A stretch of DNA of 64,000 nt from Isoetes taiwanensis. Its lineage: Eukaryota > Streptophyta > Lycopodiopsida > Isoetales > Isoetaceae. Below, one piece after another: positions 44,766 to 54,415 of the stretch. The translations under genes and the position numbers were made by a program. The notes below the pieces were generated by a model. It was not told the origin of the DNA, did no database searches, and saw only the letters and a list, made by a program, of their open reading frames with translations. The stretch spans positions 1,078,380 to 1,142,379 of the forward strand of contig JAJEKV010000131.1 of NCBI GenBank assembly GCA_021234155.1, given 5' to 3'. Positions within the stretch are counted from its first letter, which is position 1. Every line of letters starts with the position of its first letter.

Positions 44766-47009
44766 ATGGCCGTACCCGAGGCACCCTTCACTCCGAAGGT
44801 TTTTCCGACTGCAGCAAGAGCGCTCATCCCTGATCCGTCCTCAAAGGAATTCATACAATTTGGAAGCTTGGATATGGCGGCTTTCACTGCTTGGATGTTA
44901 CAGAATCAAGGGATCCCGGAATGGGATAATATTACACGAGAAGAGGAACCAGAATTGCCGAGACCTGCAGCTCCTATCTTCTCAAACCCTGAATGGATGA
45001 ATATCCTTCGTCAGCAGAAGTATCTTCATGCTCCTGATGAAGATTTCACCAAAGGTATTAAACTGGACTTCCAGTCTGCCCGGAACAGACTTCTCACCCT
45101 CCAAAAAAATGCAATTATCGGTTGGGTAGAAAAGGAAGGATTCAACCTCAATGAAATAGCCAAACAAATATATTCTTTAAACAAGAATGTTCAGATTTCT
45201 TCTATGCATTGGCTGCATTTTCCTTTCTTTATGGTTGAGCTAACATCCCAGGAAGCTGCTCTTGATTTGCTGAGGAAAAGCCGGATCATACACAAGGGTT
45301 TTCAAGTCAAGTTCCAGAAATGGGACTATCACTTTGATCCCACCTCCCCAAAATCCCTCCCGGTCACGGTCTTCATGCAACCCCACGGTCTCAACCCAAT
45401 CTATTGGAGTGAGGATTGTTTTAAGGCAATCTTCAACTCCATTGGCCAATTTGTCTCTGTACAGTTCCGTCCAGACAGACCCCCAATTGTATATGTCCAA
45501 CTCGACCTGCTCAAGCCCATCCCCCGAGAAGTGACTTATGTTGATCTGTTTGGAACTAACCGTGTGCTGCAGCTGAACTGGAGCGGCCTCCCACCAGACT
45601 GTGGAATCTGTGGTAAAAAGTTTCATGGAGGGGGAAGGTGTACACCAAGGAGCTACTCTAGAGACTTGCAAACTGCAGATAAGAGTGAACAGTATCAAAT
45701 CGACAGAAGATTGGGACAGTTACAGGAACTCGGAGATAACTATGTTTTCCAAAATGACAAAAAGGCCTTTGACTCTGACAGAACAAGGAAACACACGGAG
45801 CACAAGGAAAATTATAAAAAATTACAGAGGAAGAGACAAGATAGAGAACGTATCAGACAAGCCAATTGGGACCTATCACAGAGGATTTTACAGGCTTTTG
45901 AGGATAAGAAAAAAGGGAAAAATCAAACACAGCAGACTCCCAAGAGAACTGGCAAAGGGGTGTCCTTTGCTGAAAAAGAACAGCATGCTAATTTCAACAA
46001 GGATAGTCCGCCAAGCAGGATTTACATTCAGAAAGGTCAAGAATCAGATAAGTTGGAAATAGGATTGCACCCCCGGGATGACTTACAAGAAGGGACATTC
46101 AAGGAGCCGAATAAGATGGGCGATCAGACTCAAATAAGCGACATGAAAGAGATCCCTGACATAAATGAGGAGGCGGCTGAAACAACACAAACCGGAGAAG
46201 AAGTTAATTGGGAGGACTATGACACAGGCAACAGCTATAGTGTGCTCAATGTAGTGGAAGATCAAGAGGACACTGAAACACAAAACAACACAGATACAAA
46301 TGAGTTACAGAACAGCATAGAAACATCTCAAATAAGGAGGTCAAGTTCCCCTAACAATCACAGCAAGAAAGGCAAACTCAAGGAAGATTGGAAAAGAGAA
46401 TCTCAGTCTGAGTTAGGACACTCTTCAGAAATTGAATCTCGGTCTGTAGCCACCATGTCCACTGCTCCATGTCAGACCAATTCTCCAAACACCCTGATCC
46501 ACAGCCCAACACTTTCCCCACAGCATACTCAAGAGCAAGCCGAGGATAACATTTCTTTTCTTCAGGCTTTTATTCAATGTAAAGATGATGGTAGATATGC
46601 TGCCTGTGTTGAACGTTTTGTTGCAGAGGCTTTGGAGGAATACCTGCAGGCACCAGGGTCAGGGCATACTCAAGGAGTCTCAATGGATGTTAAAGATGCT
46701 TCTGTCCAGGTAAGTAATCAACCCTTTAGTGATTTGAGTAACTCAAACCCTGGTTCCTGTGTTTCCAATGATACTGGGGAAATCTGTACCCCCATACTAT
46801 CCAAATTCTGGGCAACCTTGGAAGATGAAATAGGAATGACAGAAAATGAGGGCTTGGACATCATCCCAAAGGATCTAGACAAACTTGGTGATTATTTATG
46901 CCAAAGTATGACTCCCAGCAAGAAATCTAAGAAACAGAGGAAAACTTATCAGAAGGACCCCAACTTCAATGGACCTGCATCCAACACAAGGAAGACCAAG
47001 TCTTGCTAA
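44766..47009 (+). CDS. LINE ORF1 protein (DUF4283 and CCHC knuckle)
   Basis: 747 residues from an ATG in GAAGCATGGCC. Residues of about 100-270 match the DUF4283 domain of plant LINE first ORFs (aromatic-rich HWLHFPFFMVEL, then FQVKFQKWDYHFDP). A C-x2-C-x4-H-x4-C knuckle follows at about 279-292 (CGICGKKFHGGGRC). Residues 310-400 are lysine/arginine-rich and probably helical; 400-640 are polar, acidic and likely disordered; the end is basic (SKKSKKQRKTYQKD). This RNA-binding protein coats the LINE transcript in the ribonucleoprotein particle. Stop at 47007-47009; ORF2 begins 35 bp later in another frame. Confidence 0.9.
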   Translation: MAVPEAPFTPKVFPTAARALIPDPSSKEFIQFGSLDMAAFTAWMLQNQGIPEWDNITREEEPELPRPAAPIFSNPEWMNILRQQKYLHAPDEDFTKGIKLDFQSARNRLLTLQKNAIIGWVEKEGFNLNEIAKQIYSLNKNVQISSMHWLHFPFFMVELTSQEAALDLLRKSRIIHKGFQVKFQKWDYHFDPTSPKSLPVTVFMQPHGLNPIYWSEDCFKAIFNSIGQFVSVQFRPDRPPIVYVQLDLLKPIPREVTYVDLFGTNRVLQLNWSGLPPDCGICGKKFHGGGRCTPRSYSRDLQTADKSEQYQIDRRLGQLQELGDNYVFQNDKKAFDSDRTRKHTEHKENYKKLQRKRQDRERIRQANWDLSQRILQAFEDKKKGKNQTQQTPKRTGKGVSFAEKEQHANFNKDSPPSRIYIQKGQESDKLEIGLHPRDDLQEGTFKEPNKMGDQTQISDMKEIPDINEEAAETTQTGEEVNWEDYDTGNSYSVLNVVEDQEDTETQNNTDTNELQNSIETSQIRRSSSPNNHSKKGKLKEDWKRESQSELGHSSEIESRSVATMSTAPCQTNSPNTLIHSPTLSPQHTQEQAEDNISFLQAFIQCKDDGRYAACVERFVAEALEEYLQAPGSGHTQGVSMDVKDASVQVSNQPFSDLSNSNPGSCVSNDTGEICTPILSKFWATLEDEIGMTENEGLDIIPKDLDKLGDYLCQSMTPSKKSKKQRKTYQKDPNFNGPASNTRKTKSC

Positions 47010-47044
47010 TTAGTCCTCCCTTTTGCTGCCTCCCTCCTCATCAA

Positions 47045-50000
47045 ATGAAGATCATATCCTGGAATGTCAGGGGAATTAAGGGTCCCATAAAGAGGAGAAG
47101 ATTTATTGCACTGGCTAGGAATTATAAGGCAGACCTTCTTATGATTCAAGAACACCACCTTCCTCACTTTGAGGCCTCCAACTTAGGGGGGTGGATCCAC
47201 AAAGGTGGTGGATCAGCTTACACTGTTGCTGATGGCACCAAAGGTGGACTAGCAATGTTCTGGACCACCCTTAATGTTGTTTCAACCTATTGTAGCCCCT
47301 CAAACAGGTGGCACTGCATATTTATTGATAAGAATGGGCAACTACTGGGAATAATAAATGTTTATGCCCCCACTGAACCCAATGAGAGAGCCCCAATATG
47401 GAAGGAAATTAAAAAGTGGATTGCAGATCAGAGCACTGTTAAAGATTGGATCCTTGGTGGTGACCTAAACAACACCCCCCAATGGGACCTAAAGCTTGGA
47501 AATAAAATAAATATATCTAGAAATGAAAGAGTGGAGTGGGATAACATGCTGCAGGATACAGGTTTGATTTATATCCCCTCGGCCAATGCAAAGTACACTT
47601 GGTCTAATAAAAGAGAAGGTGCTGCAAGAACCTACTGTACTTTAGATAGGTTTTATGTCACCAATCCAAATACTCCCAGCCTTGATAACTGTATAGTCAC
47701 AGGAGATGAGGGGAACATCCTGTCAGATCATTTCCCTCAAATTCTGGAGACTCCAGATCTTCAAGGAACCTCCAAGCCTATTAACTCCCCTTTCAAATTT
47801 AATTGCTCTCTTCTTGGGAATTCCAGCTTTGTCTCAGATTTTAGAAGTTTTTACCTCACCCAGCAAGCTGTGGGGACCCATCAATCAATGAGGGAGTTCA
47901 GCAAAAAACTCAAAATTTGCAAAAACTGGATTAAGGAATGGGGAAAAACTAGACAGAGAAAATGTATAGAAGAGAAGAATAACCTCCTCAGGGAAATGAA
48001 GGAAATCAGGCAAAAGTTGGAGCTCACCCCTCAATGTGCCAACTTACATAAGCAAGAGGTGCTGCTGGAGAATAACATAAAGGCCATAGAAGAAAAGGAG
48101 GCAAAGGGAATGGCCTTAAGGGCCAAAATATGTCAGTATAATAAAATGGATCACGGTAGCTCCAAGTATTTTTTCAGAGTGGCTAAAAATAGACTAATAA
48201 ACAATGCTATTACAATGCTGGAACAAGAAAATGGAGACAAATTAGAGGAGGAGCAAAGTATCAAAGCTGAATTTCTGGAGCAATACAGCAATATGTTTAA
48301 AGACACTCACTATAGTGTTAAAGAAGAGGAGAATATGAGCAATTTTTTCAGAAAAATCCCAGCTACCACTCCTATGGAGGAGGATCTGGATGGGTACCCA
48401 GATGAAAAGGAGGTGCTGCAGGTTTTGAAAGACATGGAGAAAGGGAAGAGCCCAGGGCCTGATGGTTTTCCCCCTGAGTTCTTCTTGACCTTTTGGGTGA
48501 TTATGAAAGAAGACTTCATGGAGTTCATCAAAGGTGCCTGGGATGCTGCCTCCCTCTACCCTGCTTTTAACTCTAGCCTTATCACTCTAATCCCCAAGAT
48601 TAAAAATCCCAGCAGAATAAATGATTGGAGGCCTATATCTCTGACCAACACTACTTACAAAATCCTAGCAAAGATTCTGGCCATCCGTATCCTCATGCAC
48701 CTTCACAATTCTATCAGTAGCTGTCAATCAGGTTTCCTATCTGGCAGATTCATTCTTGACAACTACATTGCTGCTAGTGAAGCAATCCATTGGAACAGAT
48801 TATCCAAACAAAACTGTATGCTGCTCAAATTAGACTTTAAAAGAGCCTATGACTCAATAACATGGCCCTTCTTAAAGAAAGCCTTGGTACACATAGGGAT
48901 CCACCAGACTTTAATAGACAAAATTATGGCGCTTAATAATCTTGCCTCTTCCAGCCTGATTTTAAATGGTTCCCCTAGCAAATTCTTCCCTATAAGAAGA
49001 GGGGTCAGACAAGGATGCCCCTTAGCCCCATATCTTTTTCTTTGTGTAGCTGAAATGCTCACAAGAGTTGTACAAGGCCTACAACAGCAGGGTCTGATTC
49101 AGGGAATTCAAATGCCAGGGTCTGATAAGCAGCTCACTATAATGCAGTATGCTGATGACACTTTCATTCTCTTGAAAGCCAATCAAAATAGCTTCAATAT
49201 TCTGCTGGATAGCATACAGAATTTTGCCTCTGTCTCGGGAGTTCACCTTAACCTTAACAAATGCAGTATCTTATGGGAAAACCCCACTGACACTATAGAC
49301 ACCAGGGGGATCAAAGTTAATCCTCCCAACCAAGCTATTACCCTACTTGGCCTCCCTTTAGCCATTAATCTTCCTAACAAGGAAGTATGGAGACCTATTG
49401 TCACCAGAATCAGAAAGAAGCTTTTGTCTCTATCTCCCAATCTTTCCTTTGCTGGAAGAGTCCTTATAGCTAATGTAGTGTTGGCAAGCACTCATGTTTA
49501 TTTTTCCTCTGCTCTCATTGCTAACAAGGAAACATATAATGACATTGAAAGATGTCTAAGAGAGTACATTTGGAAAGGCATGCACTTTATTAGATGGGAG
49601 GAAATTACTCATAGTAAAAAGGAGGGAGGATTGGGCTTGAAAATCTTGCAGAAGCACAGTCAAGCCTTGGGAGCCAAATATGTTTGGAAGGCGATAAATG
49701 GATGGAACTCCCCAGCCATGGAATTCATTAGATATTGGTTGCAGATTAGTAGACCTTTAGGGATGAAGAAATATGCTCACCATCTCCCTGACTCTATTTA
49801 TTATCAGTTTAAGTGTGCTCCCAACACATCCCCTTTGATGAGAAAAATTTTTGAGGCCTGGAACCTAGTAGCAGAAGGATTTGATCACAAGGAGATTGGT
49901 TTTGATAGTGCTAATTTCTCCCTTTTCTGGTCACCTATCTTTGCTAAAGAGAATGATGTCTGTTGGGCCCTCAAACATCCTCAGATATGGAAGAAGTGGA

Positions 50001-50878
50001 AAGGAGCTGGTTTAACTCAGTTACAACATTTGTGGGCAGGAGACAAATGGTGCAGTTGGGAGCATGTAAAGCAGATGGTGAATGGTAAGAAAATAGATAA
50101 AATGATCTTTGACAGCATCATGAGTGTGGCCAGCACTCAAAAGGAGTGTCAAAGTCCTAAAAGCCCAGACTGGCACATTATGAACTCTGATCAGTACAAG
50201 GTAGCTCTTGGATACAAGGTCTTAGTCCCAACTAAATCCTCCACTCAAGCTGCAAGGTGGCAAGTTCCCAACAAACATCTCTTGAGAATATTGAGGAATA
50301 ATTGGAAATCTTATGCTCAGCCTAAAATGCAGGTGTTTATCTGGAGATGCATCCATAATGCCCTTCCCTCCAACAGTAATATGTTTAAAAGGTGTAAGGA
50401 GCTACAAGAAAACCCCAAGTGTAAACTTTGTGGGGACAATTCGGAAACGATAAGGCATATGTTCGATTGTCCAAAGATCAGGGAATTCTGGAGATGGATT
50501 GATGAGTACCTAAGGTCAAAAGGTCACAATTTGGGCAACTGGGCCAACATCATGGATCTCCTTAAGGGATCAAATAGATTCCTAAATACTATCAGACAAA
50601 CTGCCCTATGGATAATATGGAAACACAGGAATAGGGTTAATTACTCGAATCAAAGGGTGGATGTGCCCTGGATGAAAGTAGCCTTTCAAATTGAGATATC
50701 CAAGATTGCCATGGCACACAAAAATTGCAAACAGGATAAATATGATACTGCTTGGCTGTCAATAGGGAATTTTGTTGGCTTGCACAATATTTTTGTTTGT
50801 ACTGACATGCTTATATCTAATGATCATTTTATGATTTTCAGAGCTGCTGATTGCCCTTACGACGAGGATGAACTGTAA
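47045..50878 (+). CDS. LINE ORF2 protein (endonuclease, reverse transcriptase)
   Basis: 1,277 residues from the ATG at 47045 (MKIISWNVRG). The open frame extends 14 codons upstream, but only to a TTG, and the endonuclease domain normally starts at this Met. Apurinic-type endonuclease at 1-235: SWNVRG, IQEHH, GGDLN and SDHFP (about 227). Reverse transcriptase at about 480-780: LIPKIKNPSRINDWRPISL, KLDFKRAYDSI, RRGVRQGCPLAPYLF and the catalytic YADD at about 702-705. A zf-RVT-like C-x2-C-x8-H-x3-C is near 1126-1142 (CKLCGDNSETIRHMFDC). No RNase H domain is seen. It nicks the target and copies the RNA there. Intact throughout. Confidence 0.95.
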   Translation: MKIISWNVRGIKGPIKRRRFIALARNYKADLLMIQEHHLPHFEASNLGGWIHKGGGSAYTVADGTKGGLAMFWTTLNVVSTYCSPSNRWHCIFIDKNGQLLGIINVYAPTEPNERAPIWKEIKKWIADQSTVKDWILGGDLNNTPQWDLKLGNKINISRNERVEWDNMLQDTGLIYIPSANAKYTWSNKREGAARTYCTLDRFYVTNPNTPSLDNCIVTGDEGNILSDHFPQILETPDLQGTSKPINSPFKFNCSLLGNSSFVSDFRSFYLTQQAVGTHQSMREFSKKLKICKNWIKEWGKTRQRKCIEEKNNLLREMKEIRQKLELTPQCANLHKQEVLLENNIKAIEEKEAKGMALRAKICQYNKMDHGSSKYFFRVAKNRLINNAITMLEQENGDKLEEEQSIKAEFLEQYSNMFKDTHYSVKEEENMSNFFRKIPATTPMEEDLDGYPDEKEVLQVLKDMEKGKSPGPDGFPPEFFLTFWVIMKEDFMEFIKGAWDAASLYPAFNSSLITLIPKIKNPSRINDWRPISLTNTTYKILAKILAIRILMHLHNSISSCQSGFLSGRFILDNYIAASEAIHWNRLSKQNCMLLKLDFKRAYDSITWPFLKKALVHIGIHQTLIDKIMALNNLASSSLILNGSPSKFFPIRRGVRQGCPLAPYLFLCVAEMLTRVVQGLQQQGLIQGIQMPGSDKQLTIMQYADDTFILLKANQNSFNILLDSIQNFASVSGVHLNLNKCSILWENPTDTIDTRGIKVNPPNQAITLLGLPLAINLPNKEVWRPIVTRIRKKLLSLSPNLSFAGRVLIANVVLASTHVYFSSALIANKETYNDIERCLREYIWKGMHFIRWEEITHSKKEGGLGLKILQKHSQALGAKYVWKAINGWNSPAMEFIRYWLQISRPLGMKKYAHHLPDSIYYQFKCAPNTSPLMRKIFEAWNLVAEGFDHKEIGFDSANFSLFWSPIFAKENDVCWALKHPQIWKKWKGAGLTQLQHLWAGDKWCSWEHVKQMVNGKKIDKMIFDSIMSVASTQKECQSPKSPDWHIMNSDQYKVALGYKVLVPTKSSTQAARWQVPNKHLLRILRNNWKSYAQPKMQVFIWRCIHNALPSNSNMFKRCKELQENPKCKLCGDNSETIRHMFDCPKIREFWRWIDEYLRSKGHNLGNWANIMDLLKGSNRFLNTIRQTALWIIWKHRNRVNYSNQRVDVPWMKVAFQIEISKIAMAHKNCKQDKYDTAWLSIGNFVGLHNIFVCTDMLISNDHFMIFRAADCPYDEDEL

Positions 50879-51296
50879 GCCAAACCTCCCTGATCTGTCC
50901 AATTTTGCAGCAGCCACAGAAATCTTCAATAACCAACAGCTCTGGGCTCTTTCCCCTACTATTGACCAAGATCTGGAAAAGCTCAAACCCTTCTTGCTAA
51001 ACGGTTATCAGGCTCATATTCTGGACAGATTCTTATTCTGTTATGAGAGACTGCTAACTGATGACCAGTTCTCCTTTTTTAGGGATATGTTTTACCACCA
51101 TAAAGCCCTGCAGGATGCTCATGGAGAGGCCATTATCCTATTCTCTGAAACAGCTCCTCTCTGGTTCTTTGCCTTCCCACCCGAATGGAATGACATTGGA
51201 TGGCAGATGGATCCAGTGGCCTCGGATTTGGTGATCATTGACGAGGAGGAATCCGACTCAGACTTAGATTTTCTGGTTCAAGATCTTCCACACTGA
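50868..51296 (+). CDS. LINE third ORF, unknown small acidic protein
   Basis: 142 residues from an ATG at 50868 that lies 11 bases before the end of ORF2, in a different frame, so translation by termination-reinitiation is plausible. The protein is acidic, aromatic in the middle (LDRFLFCYERLLTDDQFSFF and PLWFFAFPPEWNDIGW) and ends in an acidic tail (DEEESDSDLDFLVQDL). I recognise no domain. Plant L1 elements normally have two ORFs. That it is fully open and follows ORF2 closely argues that it is real. Confidence 0.65.
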   Translation: MNCKPNLPDLSNFAAATEIFNNQQLWALSPTIDQDLEKLKPFLLNGYQAHILDRFLFCYERLLTDDQFSFFRDMFYHHKALQDAHGEAIILFSETAPLWFFAFPPEWNDIGWQMDPVASDLVIIDEEESDSDLDFLVQDLPH

Positions 51297-51490
51297 TTTT
51301 GGTTGGGACTTGCCTGATACAGCTGGTTTGTACAGTTTGTTTGTATAGAGGACTTCGGTCCCAATTTTGTCTTTTATGTTTTGTGTGCTAAAGGCACCTT
51401 TTTGTGAACCCTCTTGGTTCCTGGAAATCTGATGTAACTCTTTCATGAGTAATATAAATCTTCCTTTTCTCCAAAAAAAAAAAAAAAAAA

Positions 51491-52380
51491 ATTGCATGTA
51501 TGGGATGAGTTGCAGGGTTCATGCAGGTGTCCAAGGTGGGGAGACGCGTGATATTGCGGACATCATCGATTCAAGGTGGGGAGATTGTGACGTTCCAACA
51601 TAATATATGGTATGAATACGTATATTATACTGCCACGTCACTCGTATATATCACCTTGACGACATGTACTTGGAAACCATAAAGGATTGCACCCTAAGGA
51701 GCAACTTCCTATGTTGCACATGTCTATAAACTTGTGCATTTAAGTCTTTTGCCACATGGCAAAACTCCACATGACCTTTTAACCCTAACCCTAAAAGATC
51801 ACGTAAAAGGAACAAAAGGGAAAACCCTAAAAGTGTTCCCTTTTTGCATTCCAGCTTCCAAGAACCATTCCAGCCAAGCCAACTGCTATTTCCCATTGCC
51901 AAATGCCGTCAAGTCGGCTTTGCACAACAGATCTCCAAGATTTCGTCGCCTTCGCCTTGAACAGAAGCATGGACGCATTCTGAGGAGCTGGAGCAAGCCA
52001 AGGTTCAGGTAAACCGCAATTCTGTTGTGCAATGCCGACTTTTAGTCTGGCAATGAGTTGGTTTAGCATGTTAGTTCAACCTTAGAGGCCTTATAGATTC
52101 TGAGATCACAAGCCCTAACAACAGAACCTAACCATGTATGTTTAGGTAGATAGATTAGATGTTATTCTATGTTTCAGTTCTATGGATGATGGTGTTCTAT
52201 TCTATGTGCACTCCTGTGTATTGGGAATGGGGGTAGAGACCCTGAAAGCCTCAGTAGTTGATGTATCTAGATAGCGTCATTAATTCCCAATTAACATAAG
52301 AGCCCACTTGGTTGTGAGTGGCGGGACTAGACCGGAAGATAAGGGGGACTTGTCCCATTGCAGATTGATCCCTCTGGCCT
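51491..52380 (+). mobile_element. Chromovirus remnant: polypurine tract and LTR (right of LINE)
   Basis: Continues the remnant left of the LINE. CAAGGTGGGGAGAT at 51572-51585 is the polypurine tract, and the LTR starts TGTGACGTTCC at 51586. The LTR aligns with 17735-19221 as far as about 52380 (shared: TTGGGAATGGGGGTAGAGAC with the 3' LTR, TTGATCCCTCTGG). Beyond that it is replaced by other sequence, so its right end is lost. Confidence 0.8.
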
Positions 52381-52565
52381 GTCACGCCCCATCGACGGGC
52401 AAGGAGGCACCATGTGGCATGAGTTTAGCCCTCCATAGGCGCCACATGTCGCGATCTTGGCCTTTTGTGGTATGTCTCGCCCCATTGACGGTCAAGGAGG
52501 CACCACGTGGCGTGACTTTAGCCCTCCGTAGGCGTCACGTGTCGCGACCTCGGCCTTTTATGATC
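52380..52565. repeat. Tandem duplication, 93-bp period
   Basis: Two copies, 52380-52472 and 52473-52565, share CGCCCCAT.GACGG.CAAGG, AGGCACCA.GTGGC and TTTAGCCCTCC. Differences are mostly C/T and G/A, as expected from deamination. Confidence 0.88.
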
Positions 52566-52604
52566 TCCTCCATCTTAGTGGAGAGCTTCAAAAACTTTTA
52601 TGTT

Positions 52605-52672
52605 TTAGGGAAGATTTGAACCTGGGCACATGCCCTGAAGGCCCCCATACCAACCATTAGGCCAAGCATTGA
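52605..52672 (-). ncRNA. SINE-like tRNA-derived promoter (boxes A and B)
   Basis: On the minus strand TGGCCTAATGG near 52653-52665 fits the RNA polymerase III box A (TRGCNNARYGG), and GGTTCAAATCT at 52612-52622 fits box B (GGTTCGANTCC), about 40 bases apart. The acceptor stem of a full tRNA is not present, so this is more likely a SINE head or a tRNA pseudogene. No tail or target duplication was found. Confidence 0.45.
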
Positions 52673-52734
52673 TATAGTGAAATATTGAAATATTTGAAAA
52701 TTCAAAAATAGTTAATGGTGAGGCTTGGTCAATT

Positions 52735-53125
52735 TCAAGAATGTTCTAAATGTTCTAGAATGTTTTGGATAGCTCCAGAATCTTCTAGAATGTTCTGAAA
52801 TGATCTAGATGCTCATGGGTAAGCACCAAAAATCTAAAAATAGAAAATTTTATTGAAACTTACAAAAACTCAAAATAGGATGTTCTAGATAGTTCTAGAA
52901 GATTCTAGAAAGCTCATGAGGCACTACATGGCGTGATCTCAGCCCTTGAATCCTAGAAAATTCTAGATAGGTTCAACAACTTCTAGAACCTTCTACCATA
53001 TTTTAGACTATTCTAGAAAAATCTTGTTTTCGAAGGAGTTCTAGAATGTTCTAGAACATTCCAGAAAGTTCTAGAAACTCTATTCCTTATAACTCCTGTG
53101 GATTCATGGCAGTTCTAGAAGAAAC
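52735..53125. promoter_or_regulatory. Heat-shock-element-like array
   Basis: More than a dozen TTCTAGAA-type inverted pentamers lie in under 400 bp. At 53039-53076 the triplets TTC and GAA alternate eight times at exact 5-bp spacing (TTC starts at 53039, 53049, 53059, 53069; GAA starts at 53044, 53054, 53064, 53074), a perfect extended heat-shock element. Other sites lie near 52755, 52785, 52885, 52955 and 53115. Binding by a heat-shock factor is known for such sites in general; here it is inferred. Confidence 0.7.
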
Positions 53126-54415
53126 TGTCTAGCTAAAGAATGCCAAAAGTAGCAAAGCAGCAACAATACCTATAAGTCTGACAAAAACAAAACCCTCCAC
53201 TTTACTGAGTGTCGAAATCGTAAACTAATTCACTTTTCTTACTAAATAAAGAGTCTCACTAAGATTCAAGTGAACTACTAAGTTGTAACCATGCACCTGG
53301 TGAGGTAACCGCCCGCCTGGGTCTAAAAAGAACGATACATGGATATTGGGCTGGAAAGAAGAAGATTTAAATATCCCCAATACTTCTGTGCACCACTGCA
53401 GCACGAGTAATGTGGTTTTAAAGGAGCAACATCTTGCAACCTAACCTTGTACAGCGTTGAAGTTGGATGCAGTAGTGGAATGGGTTTTAAAATTGTGTAA
53501 ATGGTTTATCTAAAATGAATGTAACTCTGATTTAGATTGTTATTTAAAAAGTTCTGGTGACACTATTGCAGTGCCACCAGAAACCTTTGAGCCCAAAATT
53601 ATTCGAAAGAAACAATTATAGGGAATCCTAGACATGAATTTTTCTCATTCGATTTGACAGCTTTGAGTTATGATCTGGTCTAGCTACTGACTCCACAAGG
53701 AAGCTCCCTCTAAGAAGTTAGTAGACTCAACATATTGCACTTGGTGAGGTCATGCTTTTCCAAAAGACAAGACCAAACAGATAGTTAATAACATATACGC
53801 CAATCCCTATATTAGTGTTGGACTTTCGTCGACAACAAGATCAGAAACTAGGGTATATCTTACTAATATATCCTCCTAGTCTTACATGAGAGTACAATGC
53901 CCACCTTTGAACCACGTGACCGAAGCCGACAACGGTGCCAAGGAGGGCTATACACCTCAATGAAAGGAGACCCTAGCTATCCCCGACATCGGCAATGACA
54001 TCCAACAAAGTTTAAAATGAAACGCACTTATTTGCTGGAAACGCACTTCAAAAGGAATCTTTGAAAGATTCCCTAAAATTCCCTTAAAAAAGTCCATTTT
54101 TAAGATTTTTTTGTGACAGGTGTGACAATTTAAGTAATTTAGGTACCATTTTTGAGGGGTTGATTGAACATAACTTTCGTGCAAAAATTTTAAATAGCAA
54201 TTTTCATCCTCCTAAACTAGAACAAAAAATAGTTACTTTTATAAAGTGTAGCAAAAAAGGGGCAATAAAAAAAATAGCAAGGGTAGTAGAGTGACAAAGA
54301 AGTGATATATTCAAGGTTGTGAAAATTGTACAAAATTATGAACAAAATTGTCAAAAATATAGGATATTTTGACAGACAATCATCACCTGCACTTTCTGTT
54401 CTTTACATGTTCGAG
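53126..54415. other. No gene; one perfect hairpin
   Basis: AT-rich. TTCTGGTG.CACT and AGTG.CACCAGAA at 53552-53582 form a tight hairpin. No coding frame is supported. Confidence 0.45.

Larger units (their letters stand above)
44507..51490 (+). mobile_element. L1-type LINE, apparently full length
   Basis: It has a 5' region of about 260 bp, ORF1, ORF2, a third small ORF, a 3' region and a poly(A) tail of about 20 A. A duplication AAAAATTGCATGTA flanks it (44493-44506; 3' copy ending 51500, partly merged with the tail), typical of target-primed reverse transcription at a T/A-rich site. All three frames are open with no stops, so this copy is probably recent. It sits inside a chromovirus remnant. 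The exact 5' end is uncertain by some bases. Confidence 0.92.

Noticed and set aside
47003-47044. Upstream extension of LINE ORF2 by 14 codons
   Set aside because: It begins with TTG, and the endonuclease domain starts right at the ATG at 47045.
51775-51800. Telomere-like AACCCTAACCCTAAA
   Set aside because: Only about two units, inside an LTR; other LTR copies have diverged versions at the same place.
52605-52672. Functional tRNA gene
   Set aside because: The boxes are there, but the flanking bases do not pair as an acceptor stem.
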